A stretch of 6,040 nt of DNA from DAOVRL01 sp964459805. Lineage in GTDB: Bacteria; Planctomycetota; Phycisphaerae; Sedimentisphaerales; Anaerobacaceae. Position 1 is the stretch's first letter, and the number at the start of each line of letters is the position of its first letter. Both the position numbers and the translations under genes were made by a program. The DNA lies in assembly GCA_964459805.1 (NCBI GenBank), contig CAYWOD010000211.1:1-6040 (forward strand), in the 5' to 3' direction. Below are positions 1 to 5,230 of this stretch, piece by piece. The notes below the pieces were generated by a model. It did not search any database. It was given only the letters and a program-made list of their open reading frames with translations, and had not been told where the DNA came from.

Positions 1-2
1 GT

Positions 3-92
3 GCTGTCTTCAACTTCGCTGGGGTGATCGGGGTGGTGAGCGTGGGTGCGTTCTATCTTATCTCGCGTGCGGGTGCGCGGCCTCCTGGGTGA
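3..92 (+). CDS. C-terminal end of a membrane protein (partial, 5' end outside window)
   Basis: A reading frame enters from the left edge and ends at TGA 90-92, leaving 29 residues. They form one strongly hydrophobic stretch (roughly residues 3-21, rich in Val, Gly, Ala and Phe) followed by a short basic, proline-containing tail (SRAGARPPG). This looks like a last transmembrane helix with a cytoplasmic tail, as in many transporters or membrane enzymes. Base composition is high in G+C, like the Rieske gene that follows, so it belongs to the host backbone rather than to the AT-rich island. The family cannot be told from this little sequence, and it could be a chance open frame. Confidence 0.4.
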   Translation, partial: AVFNFAGVIGVVSVGAFYLISRAGARPPG

Positions 93-126
93 GGCGCGCG
101 CGAGTTGAATTCGGAGATTGTAATCC

Positions 127-141
127 TTATATTAAATTATA
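127..141 (+). promoter_or_regulatory. Archaeal-type TATA element upstream of the Rieske gene
   Basis: TTATATTAAATTATA is a sharp AT-rich island in otherwise G-rich DNA. Its centre lies about 40 bp before the Rieske start at 173. Archaeal transcription normally starts about 25 bp downstream of the TATA centre, so the RNA would begin near 157-160 with a very short leader. A purine-rich stretch with GAGGTG (151-156) followed by runs of G sits just before the start and may act as the ribosome-binding site, although GAGGTG lies 16 bases from the start codon, longer than usual. The assignment rests on composition and spacing only. Confidence 0.45.
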
Positions 142-172
142 GGTTTCACTGAGGTGGGAGGGGGTCGGGGGG

Positions 173-511
173 TTGAGCTTCGTGAGGGTCGCTGAGGCAT
201 CCGAGATCGGGCCGGGGGAGATGAGGAAGGTGGACCTGGGGGGCGAGGAGGTCCTCGTGGCCAACGTGGGTGGGGTGTTCCACGCGATCGGGAACAGGTG
301 CACCCACCGTGGGGGGGACCTCTCCGCGGGGAGGCTGGAGGGGAGGGTGGTGACCTGCCCGAGGCACGGCTCGAGGTTCGACGTGACGACGGGGGAGGCG
401 CTCTCGGGCCCCAAGGTGCTCCTCCTCAGGCTGGGCACGGGTGACGAGCCGACGTACGAGTTGAAGGTTGAGGGGGGGAGCATCCTCCTCGCCCGAAGGG
501 GAGACAGGTGA
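173..511 (+). CDS. Small Rieske [2Fe-2S] ferredoxin
   Basis: The 112-residue product is a stand-alone Rieske domain. The cluster-binding boxes are CTHRGG (Cys43, His45) and CPRHGSRFD (Cys62, His65), so all four ligands of a [2Fe-2S] cluster are present. The following GEALSGP segment is typical of Rieske ferredoxins of the NirD/dioxygenase-ferredoxin kind. There is no signal peptide or membrane anchor, which points to a soluble cytoplasmic electron carrier rather than a bc-complex subunit. The start is TTG at 173, chosen because the product then begins MSFVRVAEASEI, matching the usual N-terminus of the family; GTG at 182 is the alternative. Codon use (AGG for Arg, GAG, GTG) is GC-rich and unlike the island genes. 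The redox partner cannot be named, since no oxygenase or reductase gene lies beside it. Confidence 0.9.
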   Translation: MSFVRVAEASEIGPGEMRKVDLGGEEVLVANVGGVFHAIGNRCTHRGGDLSAGRLEGRVVTCPRHGSRFDVTTGEALSGPKVLLLRLGTGDEPTYELKVEGGSILLARRGDR

Positions 512-579
512 AGGGCGAGGGCGGAATGTAGTTCAACTTCTATAGCGGAGAGGGTGTTCCCTCGATTTGTGGGCGTTCT

Positions 580-690
580 TTATGGTGTATGATAGGCTGT
601 AGATGACTGTCGGTAGCGGGTGCAGCCGCTGAGGCAGCCCATGTGGCTTATCCAGGCGGGGCTGTAGGTGAGGCCGTCCAGCTTCTTCAT
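580..690 (-). pseudogene. Truncated 5' remnant of a gene for a BtrH/C39-like archaeal protein
   Basis: On the minus strand an ATG at 690 opens a 36-residue frame. It begins MKKLDGLTYSPAWISHMGC and continues LSGCTRY before drifting into unrelated sequence and stopping at TAA 582-580. The Trp, His-Met-Gly-Cys and Gly-Cys pattern resembles the N-terminus of a family of archaeal hypothetical proteins, possibly with a cysteine-peptidase-like (BtrH N-terminal/C39-like) fold, whose members run to several hundred residues. The other minus-strand frames down to the Rieske gene do not restore the family pattern, so the remainder is deleted rather than frameshifted. The likeness appears to end near base 612. 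The family assignment is from memory of the motif and is tentative; that the fragment is coding-like but far too short is what the sequence shows. Confidence 0.5.
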
Positions 691-1045
691 GGTTTTAGGC
701 TGTGTGGGTTTACGTATTAATTTTATTCGGGGCTGTGGCAGGGGGTAAGGTGGGCGGAGAGGTCCTCGGCCGGGAGGTGTTGGAGGTTACTCAGCAGGAA
801 GAGCCAGTCAATACGTCTCTCAACGCTCATGAAGTTAATGGAAATATGGAGGAATGTAAATATTATATTGCGTCTGTGAAGGAGATGAATCATTCTCCTG
901 TGGAGTCAGCGGTCCACCTCCCTGGGGGAATTAGTGAGATCCTCCCAAATGATGAAGTGGTTAAAATTCGAAACCTTAGCTATTAATAGATATACCTATC
1001 TGAATTTTCGTCGATGTAAGGATTGTACGCGTATCTATACATAGA
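691..1045. other. Gene-poor junction between GC-rich backbone and AT-rich island
   Basis: No convincing gene is seen in these 355 bases. Composition is GC-rich to about 785 and turns AT-rich by about 830, so this stretch probably holds the left boundary of the acquired island. A 94-codon frame on the plus strand (702-986, GTG start, hydrophobic first 15 residues) matches no family I recognise and straddles the composition change. Near the operon end are small inverted repeats: AAAATTC (963-969) with GAATTTT (1002-1008), enclosing AGATA/TATCT (988-992 and 997-1001), and ATCTAT-AC-ATAGAT (1033-1046), which overlaps the stop codon of the QueT-like gene. They could help end the minus-strand transcript, but no strong T tract follows. 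No tRNA gene, integrase or clear direct-repeat attachment site was found. Confidence 0.5.
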
Positions 1046-1525
1046 TTAAAACCATATCGAAACTCGCATGTCGATAAGTTTGTACACCATTACGCCTAGT
1101 ATGTTTACTGTGATTTCACTAAAAAGGATGCTAGGTAATGTGATCATTATTGGTAATAAAAAAAGTTGATTTAACATCAAACTTATACTCAGAGCAATAA
1201 TGATTGCAATTATTATGCTGACTACAACATAGCTATTGTCATAGTTTTTTGCTATCTCATAAGATACTATTCCAGATATCAATGCCATTATGGGCATAAA
1301 CACAAGTTCATGGAATCCTGCGAATGGACTGAAAAAGTTACTTATGAAAACACCAATCCCATAACCAACAACAAGTATCCTTTTTTTAGCTATTCCAGGT
1401 CTTAATATTCCAGCTAATCTGAATTGTATCGCATAAAAAGAAAAAGGAGCAAATATGATTACTAGGACCACATATAGCGCAGCAAATAATGTGATATAAG
1501 TAATATCTTTTGTTTGAAGTTTCAA
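1046..1525 (-). CDS. queT: QueT-family membrane transporter (queuosine/7-deazaguanine precursor uptake)
   Basis: This 159-residue, strongly hydrophobic protein has about five membrane segments (roughly residues 8-27, 50-66, 72-91, 98-117 and 118-148). It matches the QueT family pattern: an ITYITLFAALYVVL start, an AIQFRL box at 32-37 and ISNFFSPF at 61-68. QueT proteins are predicted to import queuosine precursors such as preQ0 or preQ1, as S-components of energy-coupling-factor transporters; no ECF ATPase or T-subunit gene is seen here. The start is TTG at 1525, the only start in frame (TAG lies eight codons upstream), with an AGGCGAT ribosome-binding site close before it. It lies 28 bases after the effector stop as the last gene of the operon. 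Its place beside QueC- and TGT-like genes suggests it supplies deazaguanine to the defence system, which is inference. Family assignment is fairly firm; the substrate is not shown. Confidence 0.82.
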   Translation of the reverse strand: MKLQTKDITYITLFAALYVVLVIIFAPFSFYAIQFRLAGILRPGIAKKRILVVGYGIGVFISNFFSPFAGFHELVFMPIMALISGIVSYEIAKNYDNSYVVVSIIIAIIIALSISLMLNQLFLLPIMITLPSILFSEITVNILGVMVYKLIDMRVSIWF

Positions 1526-1553
1526 AATATCGCCTGGGTTCTTCTATCATATT

Positions 1554-2693
1554 TCAAGGTACTACGGGCCTTCGATCAATATTTTTTTCCATGTATTCTA
1601 AAAGTTCTTTTTGTCTGTCATCATTATTCTTTGTTGTAGACCAAAAATGGCAAGATATCATTTTTGTATCGAAAGGTAGTTTTGTACATTTTTTCGCCAT
1701 CAGAATGAATTTCTTCTTTTGCCCAAGAGCATATCCAAATTCTATGCAGCAATTAGATCGTATTCCGGTTAAATCTACTATAGCTAATGCACTATAGTGT
1801 AAATTTTGAAATATTTCTTCATTCAAGAAAGCTTCATGAGACGGATCAAGACCAGATTCAAATCTTTGGTATCCAGAAGTTTCCACGACTTCATCAACCA
1901 CGTTTCTAAAAAAATCCTCAACTTCCAGAAAATCTGAGCTTTCCGTATTCATTAGCCTTACATAGAAAGCCGTTGGCTTCTTCAAAGCTGATAATAATTC
2001 AATAACACGATCAGCATTTTCATCAGTGGATTTTTTAGAATCGAAAGAAAGTCTTGAAAACAGTCTGGTTGTATCATATTTAGATTCACATTCGAAAAAA
2101 ATAGTTGGATCTTCAAATACCTTTCGATGCAATTCTTCTGAAGCACTAAGTTTCCCTTTTTTTAAGGGGAGATCTAATGGGATCACTGGTTTTTTCATGT
2201 TCATATACAAATCAGCTAAATGATTAACTCCAGGACCACCTCCCAAAGTTACCAGAATATTGCCATATTGCGATTGTACTTCTCTAAGAATCCCACCCAC
2301 CCCTAATTCGGATTGTACTTGTTTTATAGTCAGTATAGGTTGCGATAATAATCGAGACCAAAGACGTTTCCTAACTACTGGTATTTTATTTTTCCATTTT
2401 GGTAATCCCACAACTATAACGGGAACTCCTTGAGATTCAGGCCATGTAATTTTGTTTTCCTTATGACAGGTATCCAATGCTTCTAATACGGTCCAGTCGA
2501 AAATGAGGGGTATTGTAGGATCATCTTCATGACGAGGATCATCCCCAATTTGTACAACTAGACCTCCACCTTGAGAGAGAATGTTGATGGCTAATTTACG
2601 TATTAGTTGATGAGCAGTTTTCAAAGTTGAAGGATCTATATCCTTGTCTGCACTTCCAGAAAAATGGATTCTTTTCCCTTTAATACGTTCGAT
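1554..2693 (-). CDS. CBASS effector: SLOG sensor domain fused to TIR/nucleoside deoxyribosyltransferase-like domain
   Basis: Read from ATC 2693 the protein has 379 residues. The N-terminal half (about 1-195) looks like a SLOG Rossmann domain: RIHFSGSAD at 8-16, GGGLVVQIGDDPR at 42-54 and the glycine loop LGGGPGVNHLA at 150-160. The C-terminal half (about 235-379) carries DLTGIRSNCCIEFGYALG at 307-324 and LPFDTKM after it, the signature of TIR-like/nucleoside 2-deoxyribosyltransferase-like domains; Glu318 is a candidate catalytic residue. By analogy with SLOG domains that sense nucleotide signals (ThsA), the SLOG half would bind the CD-NTase product and switch on glycosidase or NAD-cleaving activity; neither ligand nor substrate is shown. 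The first ordinary start codon is TTG 2624, but beginning there would remove the first strand. The open frame reaches back to TGA 2702-2700, and ATC 2693 sits five bases after GGTGAT. It follows the CD-NTase gene directly, with a four-base gene-to-gene transition if ATC is read. Confidence 0.8.
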   Translation of the reverse strand: MERIKGKRIHFSGSADKDIDPSTLKTAHQLIRKLAINILSQGGGLVVQIGDDPRHEDDPTIPLIFDWTVLEALDTCHKENKITWPESQGVPVIVVGLPKWKNKIPVVRKRLWSRLLSQPILTIKQVQSELGVGGILREVQSQYGNILVTLGGGPGVNHLADLYMNMKKPVIPLDLPLKKGKLSASEELHRKVFEDPTIFFECESKYDTTRLFSRLSFDSKKSTDENADRVIELLSALKKPTAFYVRLMNTESSDFLEVEDFFRNVVDEVVETSGYQRFESGLDPSHEAFLNEEIFQNLHYSALAIVDLTGIRSNCCIEFGYALGQKKKFILMAKKCTKLPFDTKMISCHFWSTTKNNDDRQKELLEYMEKNIDRRPVVP

Positions 2694-2695
2694 AA

Positions 2696-3628
2696 TTAAT
2701 CACCAATTATATTTTTCCAATCGTCTAGTGAATAATCTTCGTCTGCTTTTGTCATTTTGGAATGTAAGCGTTTTAATTCTCTACTTGCTTTATCTCTTTC
2801 AATACTACCAAAATTCCCAAGATAGTCACACACATGAAGTGACTGACCCGTCCTATCAGAAATTGGGAATTGAACAGCGTTTGATGAATATTTGGTCAAG
2901 TGGGTTAACATTTCTTTATAGTTTAATTTTCCTTGATAATTTTGAAAAGCTTGTATTGCCATTGATTCAATGTGATAGCCTGATAACTGAGCTTCTTTTG
3001 GTAATTGCGTGTTTATTGCCTTGAATATTTTTATTACAGGTATGACTCTGCCATTTTTTGATTGGTTAACTTCTGTTAGTTTTTTAGCAAATCTATCAGG
3101 TCGTATTACACTACTCCAACGATCACCACTTGGATGTGCAATACGTATCCCATCTCTTGTTCTTATAGAGGGTAGAACTTGTATTTTATGTCCGTCTGAA
3201 AATTCAATAGTAACAGCAAGGTTTCCAGTACTGATGGTCGTATTTGAGAGACGTTGCTTCAATCTCTCTGAAAAAGTAACCAAGACTTCATCAGGGGTCA
3301 TATCATGATATGCAGCATCATCTAATATGGCTAAGACGTCGACATCACTAAATCCATTAATATACGTGTGTTTTTGAATTGAACCACCATAGAGGAGACT
3401 TATAATATCCATTTCTGTTTTCAGAGCGGTAATAATCGTCTCTAAATGTTTTCTTATACCTTCAACATCTCTATCGTTAACATCCTTTAAAATATCTTGA
3501 AAGTAGTTGTTTAATTCTACTTCATATTCTGAATAATCAACAAGAAGTGTGGCTTTTTGCTCTAGATCATCAATAGTTGTAGTTTCGCCGTATCCGCCTC
3601 CACCACCGCCTCCACCATTTGCACCCAT
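2696..3628 (-). CDS. CD-NTase (cGAS/DncV-like nucleotidyltransferase) of type IV CBASS
   Basis: This 310-residue enzyme should make a cyclic or linear oligonucleotide alarm signal upon phage infection. The nucleotidyltransferase signature is clear: GGS at 81-83 and GFSDVDVLAIL with metal-binding Asp95 and Asp97. The strand that usually bears the third carboxylate reads HKIQVLPSI, with Gln150 where an Asp is expected. A C-terminal helical domain follows (about 180-300) with SGYHIESMAIQAF and the DRTGQS/CDYLG motifs of the SMODS type. The first residues, MGANGGGGGGGGYGE, are unusual: Met-Gly, then an eight-glycine run that would project as a flexible tail after Met removal. This fits the N-terminal glycine deazaguanylation I recall for type IV CBASS. 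ATG 3628 is preceded by GAGGGT five bases upstream and lies one base after the TGT-like stop. The product nucleotide cannot be read from sequence. Confidence 0.93.
   Translation of the reverse strand: MGANGGGGGGGGYGETTTIDDLEQKATLLVDYSEYEVELNNYFQDILKDVNDRDVEGIRKHLETIITALKTEMDIISLLYGGSIQKHTYINGFSDVDVLAILDDAAYHDMTPDEVLVTFSERLKQRLSNTTISTGNLAVTIEFSDGHKIQVLPSIRTRDGIRIAHPSGDRWSSVIRPDRFAKKLTEVNQSKNGRVIPVIKIFKAINTQLPKEAQLSGYHIESMAIQAFQNYQGKLNYKEMLTHLTKYSSNAVQFPISDRTGQSLHVCDYLGNFGSIERDKASRELKRLHSKMTKADEDYSLDDWKNIIGD
2699..2704 (-). promoter_or_regulatory. Ribosome-binding site GGTGAT for the effector, inside the CD-NTase 3' end
   Basis: On the minus strand GGTGAT encodes the last two residues (Gly-Asp) of the CD-NTase and is a strong match to the anti-Shine-Dalgarno sequence. 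Five bases (TAATT, containing the CD-NTase stop) separate it from ATC 2693-2691. The OGG-like gene has the same arrangement (GTGAT, five bases, ATG). This spacing is why the effector start is placed at 2693 although the codon is ATC rather than ATG. Confidence 0.5.
3593..3616 (-). repeat. Tandem 12-bp repeat encoding the glycine run of the CD-NTase
   Basis: Read on the minus strand, two copies of GGTGGAGGCGGT/A lie in tandem and differ only in the last base. Together they encode Gly5-Gly12. The unit is a multiple of three, so gain or loss of copies would lengthen or shorten the tail without breaking the frame. It is a local GC-rich spot in an AT-rich gene. Confidence 0.75.
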
Positions 3629-3629
3629 A

Positions 3630-4607
3630 TCATACCCTCATATCAATTCCTGCATAATTTATTAAAAGTTTTAATTGATTTATAATGTCTTCACGTAAGT
3701 TGAAGACACCGAAGTCGTATGCACTCGAGAATTCTTTTAGTGATTTAGTTAAAGTCTCTAGATAGGACAGATTTCTCAAGTATGCAATATTATGGATATC
3801 CCCCATATTTTCTCCCCATAAACCCTCTATCAACGCATAATTGTTAATGTAGATTGATGTTTTTTCATATAACCCATATCTTAGCCATGATAAGCCATCA
3901 AAAATATCTGCGCCGCAACAATAAAAAGACAGAACGCTCAGAAAATCCAAGCAACCAAAAACATGGATAGGTTTTACCGAATCTATCGAGTTCAAGGCTA
4001 TTCTTATTTTGAGTAGATTTTCACATCGCTTTAATGGGGACGGCCCCAATTCTTTTTCAGCAATCCCCAATATGTCAAACTTTTCAATATCATTGACATT
4101 TTTAACAAGTTCATCTATGTCAATAAATCGATCTTTTTTTCTAGGTTTATAAAGAAAATTTCTAATGCAATCAGGATATTCATTAAAAAAATTATCGGCT
4201 TCTGCTAATTGGTCTTTTATCTTATTTTCTCTATCATAGTTTACTAAGACACATAATGACGTGGGTTTTACACGGTTAAGAGCTTCAAGATATTTTTCAT
4301 AGGACCATTTTACTCTTCTACCCGCCTTTGTATAACAATCTTTTTCATATATTCCACTATCTAAAAATAGAATTTTTGTATTCTGTATCTCATTTATATC
4401 TATATAATTATAATAAATATCAAACGCGCTAAGAAGTGATGCGTTTTTTAATCTCTTTTTATAGAATTTATAAATATCACCTATAACATGCATCCTTTTT
4501 TTATCACATATTCCGAAAACTGCACTTGAAAAAGCGGGTACAAGTATAGGAGTCTCTATATCCGTATGTGGAATAGTACGGCTTACACATATTTCATTAA
4601 GATTCAT
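3630..4607 (-). CDS. cap10: TGT-like protein (tRNA-guanine transglycosylase family) of type IV CBASS
   Basis: The 325-residue protein has the TGT-family barrel pattern. LFLDSGIYE (80-88) corresponds to the substrate-binding DSG strand of TGT, and PIHVFGCLDF followed by GADIFDGLSW (213-241) corresponds to the late barrel strands, with Asp237 at the place of the catalytic nucleophile. The Cys-x-Cys-x2-Cys...His zinc site of genuine TGTs is not seen near the C-terminus, and there is no PUA domain as in archaeal TgtA, so ordinary tRNA exchange is doubtful. As I recall, Cap10 of type IV CBASS is a remodelled TGT that binds the deazaguanine-modified CD-NTase, and this gene is placed directly before the CD-NTase gene. 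Its ATG overlaps the end of the QueC-like gene by 11 bases, and its TGA is one base from the CD-NTase start, indicating translational coupling. TGT family membership is solid; the biochemical role is inferred. Confidence 0.85.
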   Translation of the reverse strand: MNLNEICVSRTIPHTDIETPILVPAFSSAVFGICDKKRMHVIGDIYKFYKKRLKNASLLSAFDIYYNYIDINEIQNTKILFLDSGIYEKDCYTKAGRRVKWSYEKYLEALNRVKPTSLCVLVNYDRENKIKDQLAEADNFFNEYPDCIRNFLYKPRKKDRFIDIDELVKNVNDIEKFDILGIAEKELGPSPLKRCENLLKIRIALNSIDSVKPIHVFGCLDFLSVLSFYCCGADIFDGLSWLRYGLYEKTSIYINNYALIEGLWGENMGDIHNIAYLRNLSYLETLTKSLKEFSSAYDFGVFNLREDIINQLKLLINYAGIDMRV

Positions 4608-5154
4608 TTAGCATCAACCTATCTAGACAAGAGGGGCATGTTCCACAAGGAGGAAAATTTTGTCGATAGCAACTATATGTTAAGTTTAATGGAACGTCAT
4701 ATTTCTTACAGTATTCGATAACATCTCTTTTAGTAAAATCAATAAATGGAGCTTCTACTTTAACTAAACCTGCGTAATAACCATCTAACACTCTCTGACA
4801 ATCATGTAGAAAATCTTTCGAGCAGTCATAGTATATTGAATCTGAATGAATACCAATGGAGATTCTTGAAGGGGATACACCAAGACTCCCAGCTGCAAGA
4901 ACGAAGAAAACATTTCTACCTATTAATTCATCTTTACGCTGTGCCATCGGAATCTTAAGTTCCAATATCCTTTTTTTTACTTGAAAGTGCTCAGTAATAT
5001 TCTCGTATGATTTTCTTTCACTTTGAGCATTCGGTTGTCCGTATTGGAAATGAATGCATTCTAGGTCGCTATTCTTACGCAAGTAGAAATCTAATAAGGC
5101 TGTAGAGTCAATTCCTCCACTCGCCAGTAATATCACCTTAACATCGTCAACCAT
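4597..5154 (-). CDS. cap9: QueC-like 7-cyano-7-deazaguanine synthase homologue of type IV CBASS
   Basis: The 185-residue protein opens with the PP-loop ATPase motif SGGIDST (12-18), followed by HFQYGQ (35-40), GRNVFFVLAAG (79-89), a YYDCS box (108-112) that parallels the QueC YPDC segment, and APFIDFTKRDV (135-145). It ends with the zinc-binding cysteines Cys162, Cys170, Cys173 and Cys176. QueC uses ATP to adenylate 7-carboxy-7-deazaguanine and turn it into preQ0. The present protein is some 40 residues shorter than usual, mainly through loss of the loop before GRN. In type IV CBASS the same chemistry is, as I recall, redirected to couple deazaguanine to the CD-NTase N-terminus. No QueD or QueE genes are here, so it is unlikely to be part of a housekeeping pathway. 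ATG 5154 is the first gene of the operon, with GGAG about ten bases upstream. Confidence 0.9.
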   Translation of the reverse strand: MVDDVKVILLASGGIDSTALLDFYLRKNSDLECIHFQYGQPNAQSERKSYENITEHFQVKKRILELKIPMAQRKDELIGRNVFFVLAAGSLGVSPSRISIGIHSDSIYYDCSKDFLHDCQRVLDGYYAGLVKVEAPFIDFTKRDVIEYCKKYDVPLNLTYSCYRQNFPPCGTCPSCLDRLMLNES

Positions 5155-5201
5155 GATGATTCTGCTCCGTTAATTTCAAATATTATTAACATGTCTATCC
5201 A

Positions 5202-5213
5202 TTTATATATAAA
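5202..5213. promoter_or_regulatory. Palindromic TATA element between divergent defence genes
   Basis: TTTATATATAAA is a perfect 12-bp palindrome in the 76-base gap between the QueC-like gene (minus) and the OGG-like gene (plus), and fits an archaeal TATA box read in either direction. For the minus strand, initiation about 25 bp away would fall near 5180 and leave a leader of about 25 bases containing GGAG. For the plus strand it would fall close to the ATG at 5231, giving a nearly leaderless RNA. No separate operator is seen. Confidence 0.55.
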
Positions 5214-5220
5214 AAATTAT

Positions 5221-5225
5221 GTGAT
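5221..5225 (+). promoter_or_regulatory. Ribosome-binding site GTGAT before the OGG-like gene
   Basis: GTGAT lies five bases before ATG 5231, matching the archaeal GGTGAT consensus except for the first base. It supports the chosen start. Whether it is on the RNA depends on where transcription begins relative to the palindromic TATA element. Confidence 0.4.
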
Positions 5226-5230
5226 TTATA

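Noticed and set aside
153..172. Possible G-quadruplex before the Rieske start (runs of 2, 3, 5 and 6 G)
   Set aside because: Only three runs reach three or more G separated by loops, the surrounding DNA is generally G-rich, and a purine-rich ribosome-binding region explains it as well.
127..483. 118-codon minus-strand frame opposite the Rieske gene
   Set aside because: It is a proline/serine-rich antisense shadow of a clearly coding plus-strand gene with intact cluster-binding motifs.
702..986. 94-codon plus-strand frame with GTG start and hydrophobic N-terminus
   Set aside because: It crosses the composition break, has no recognisable family motif and no good ribosome-binding site; the hydrophobic start could be chance in this short frame.
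1033..1046. Inverted repeat ATCTAT-AC-ATAGAT at the end of the operon as a terminator
   Set aside because: The stem is only six AT-rich pairs with a two-base loop, overlaps the stop codon, and is not followed by a T tract.
2644..3024. 126-codon plus-strand frame opposite the CD-NTase gene
   Set aside because: Low-complexity Leu/Ile/Ser-rich translation of the antisense strand of a well-supported gene.
4597..5154. Housekeeping queuosine/archaeosine biosynthesis operon
   Set aside because: The QueC- and TGT-like proteins are shortened or lack key housekeeping parts, QueD and QueE are absent, and the genes are fused into a CD-NTase operon with an effector and an OGG-like gene.
4597..5154. Dpd-type 7-deazaguanine DNA modification system
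   Set aside because: A DpdA-like TGT would be expected alongside Dpd helicase or nuclease-type proteins; instead a CD-NTase and CBASS effector are present.
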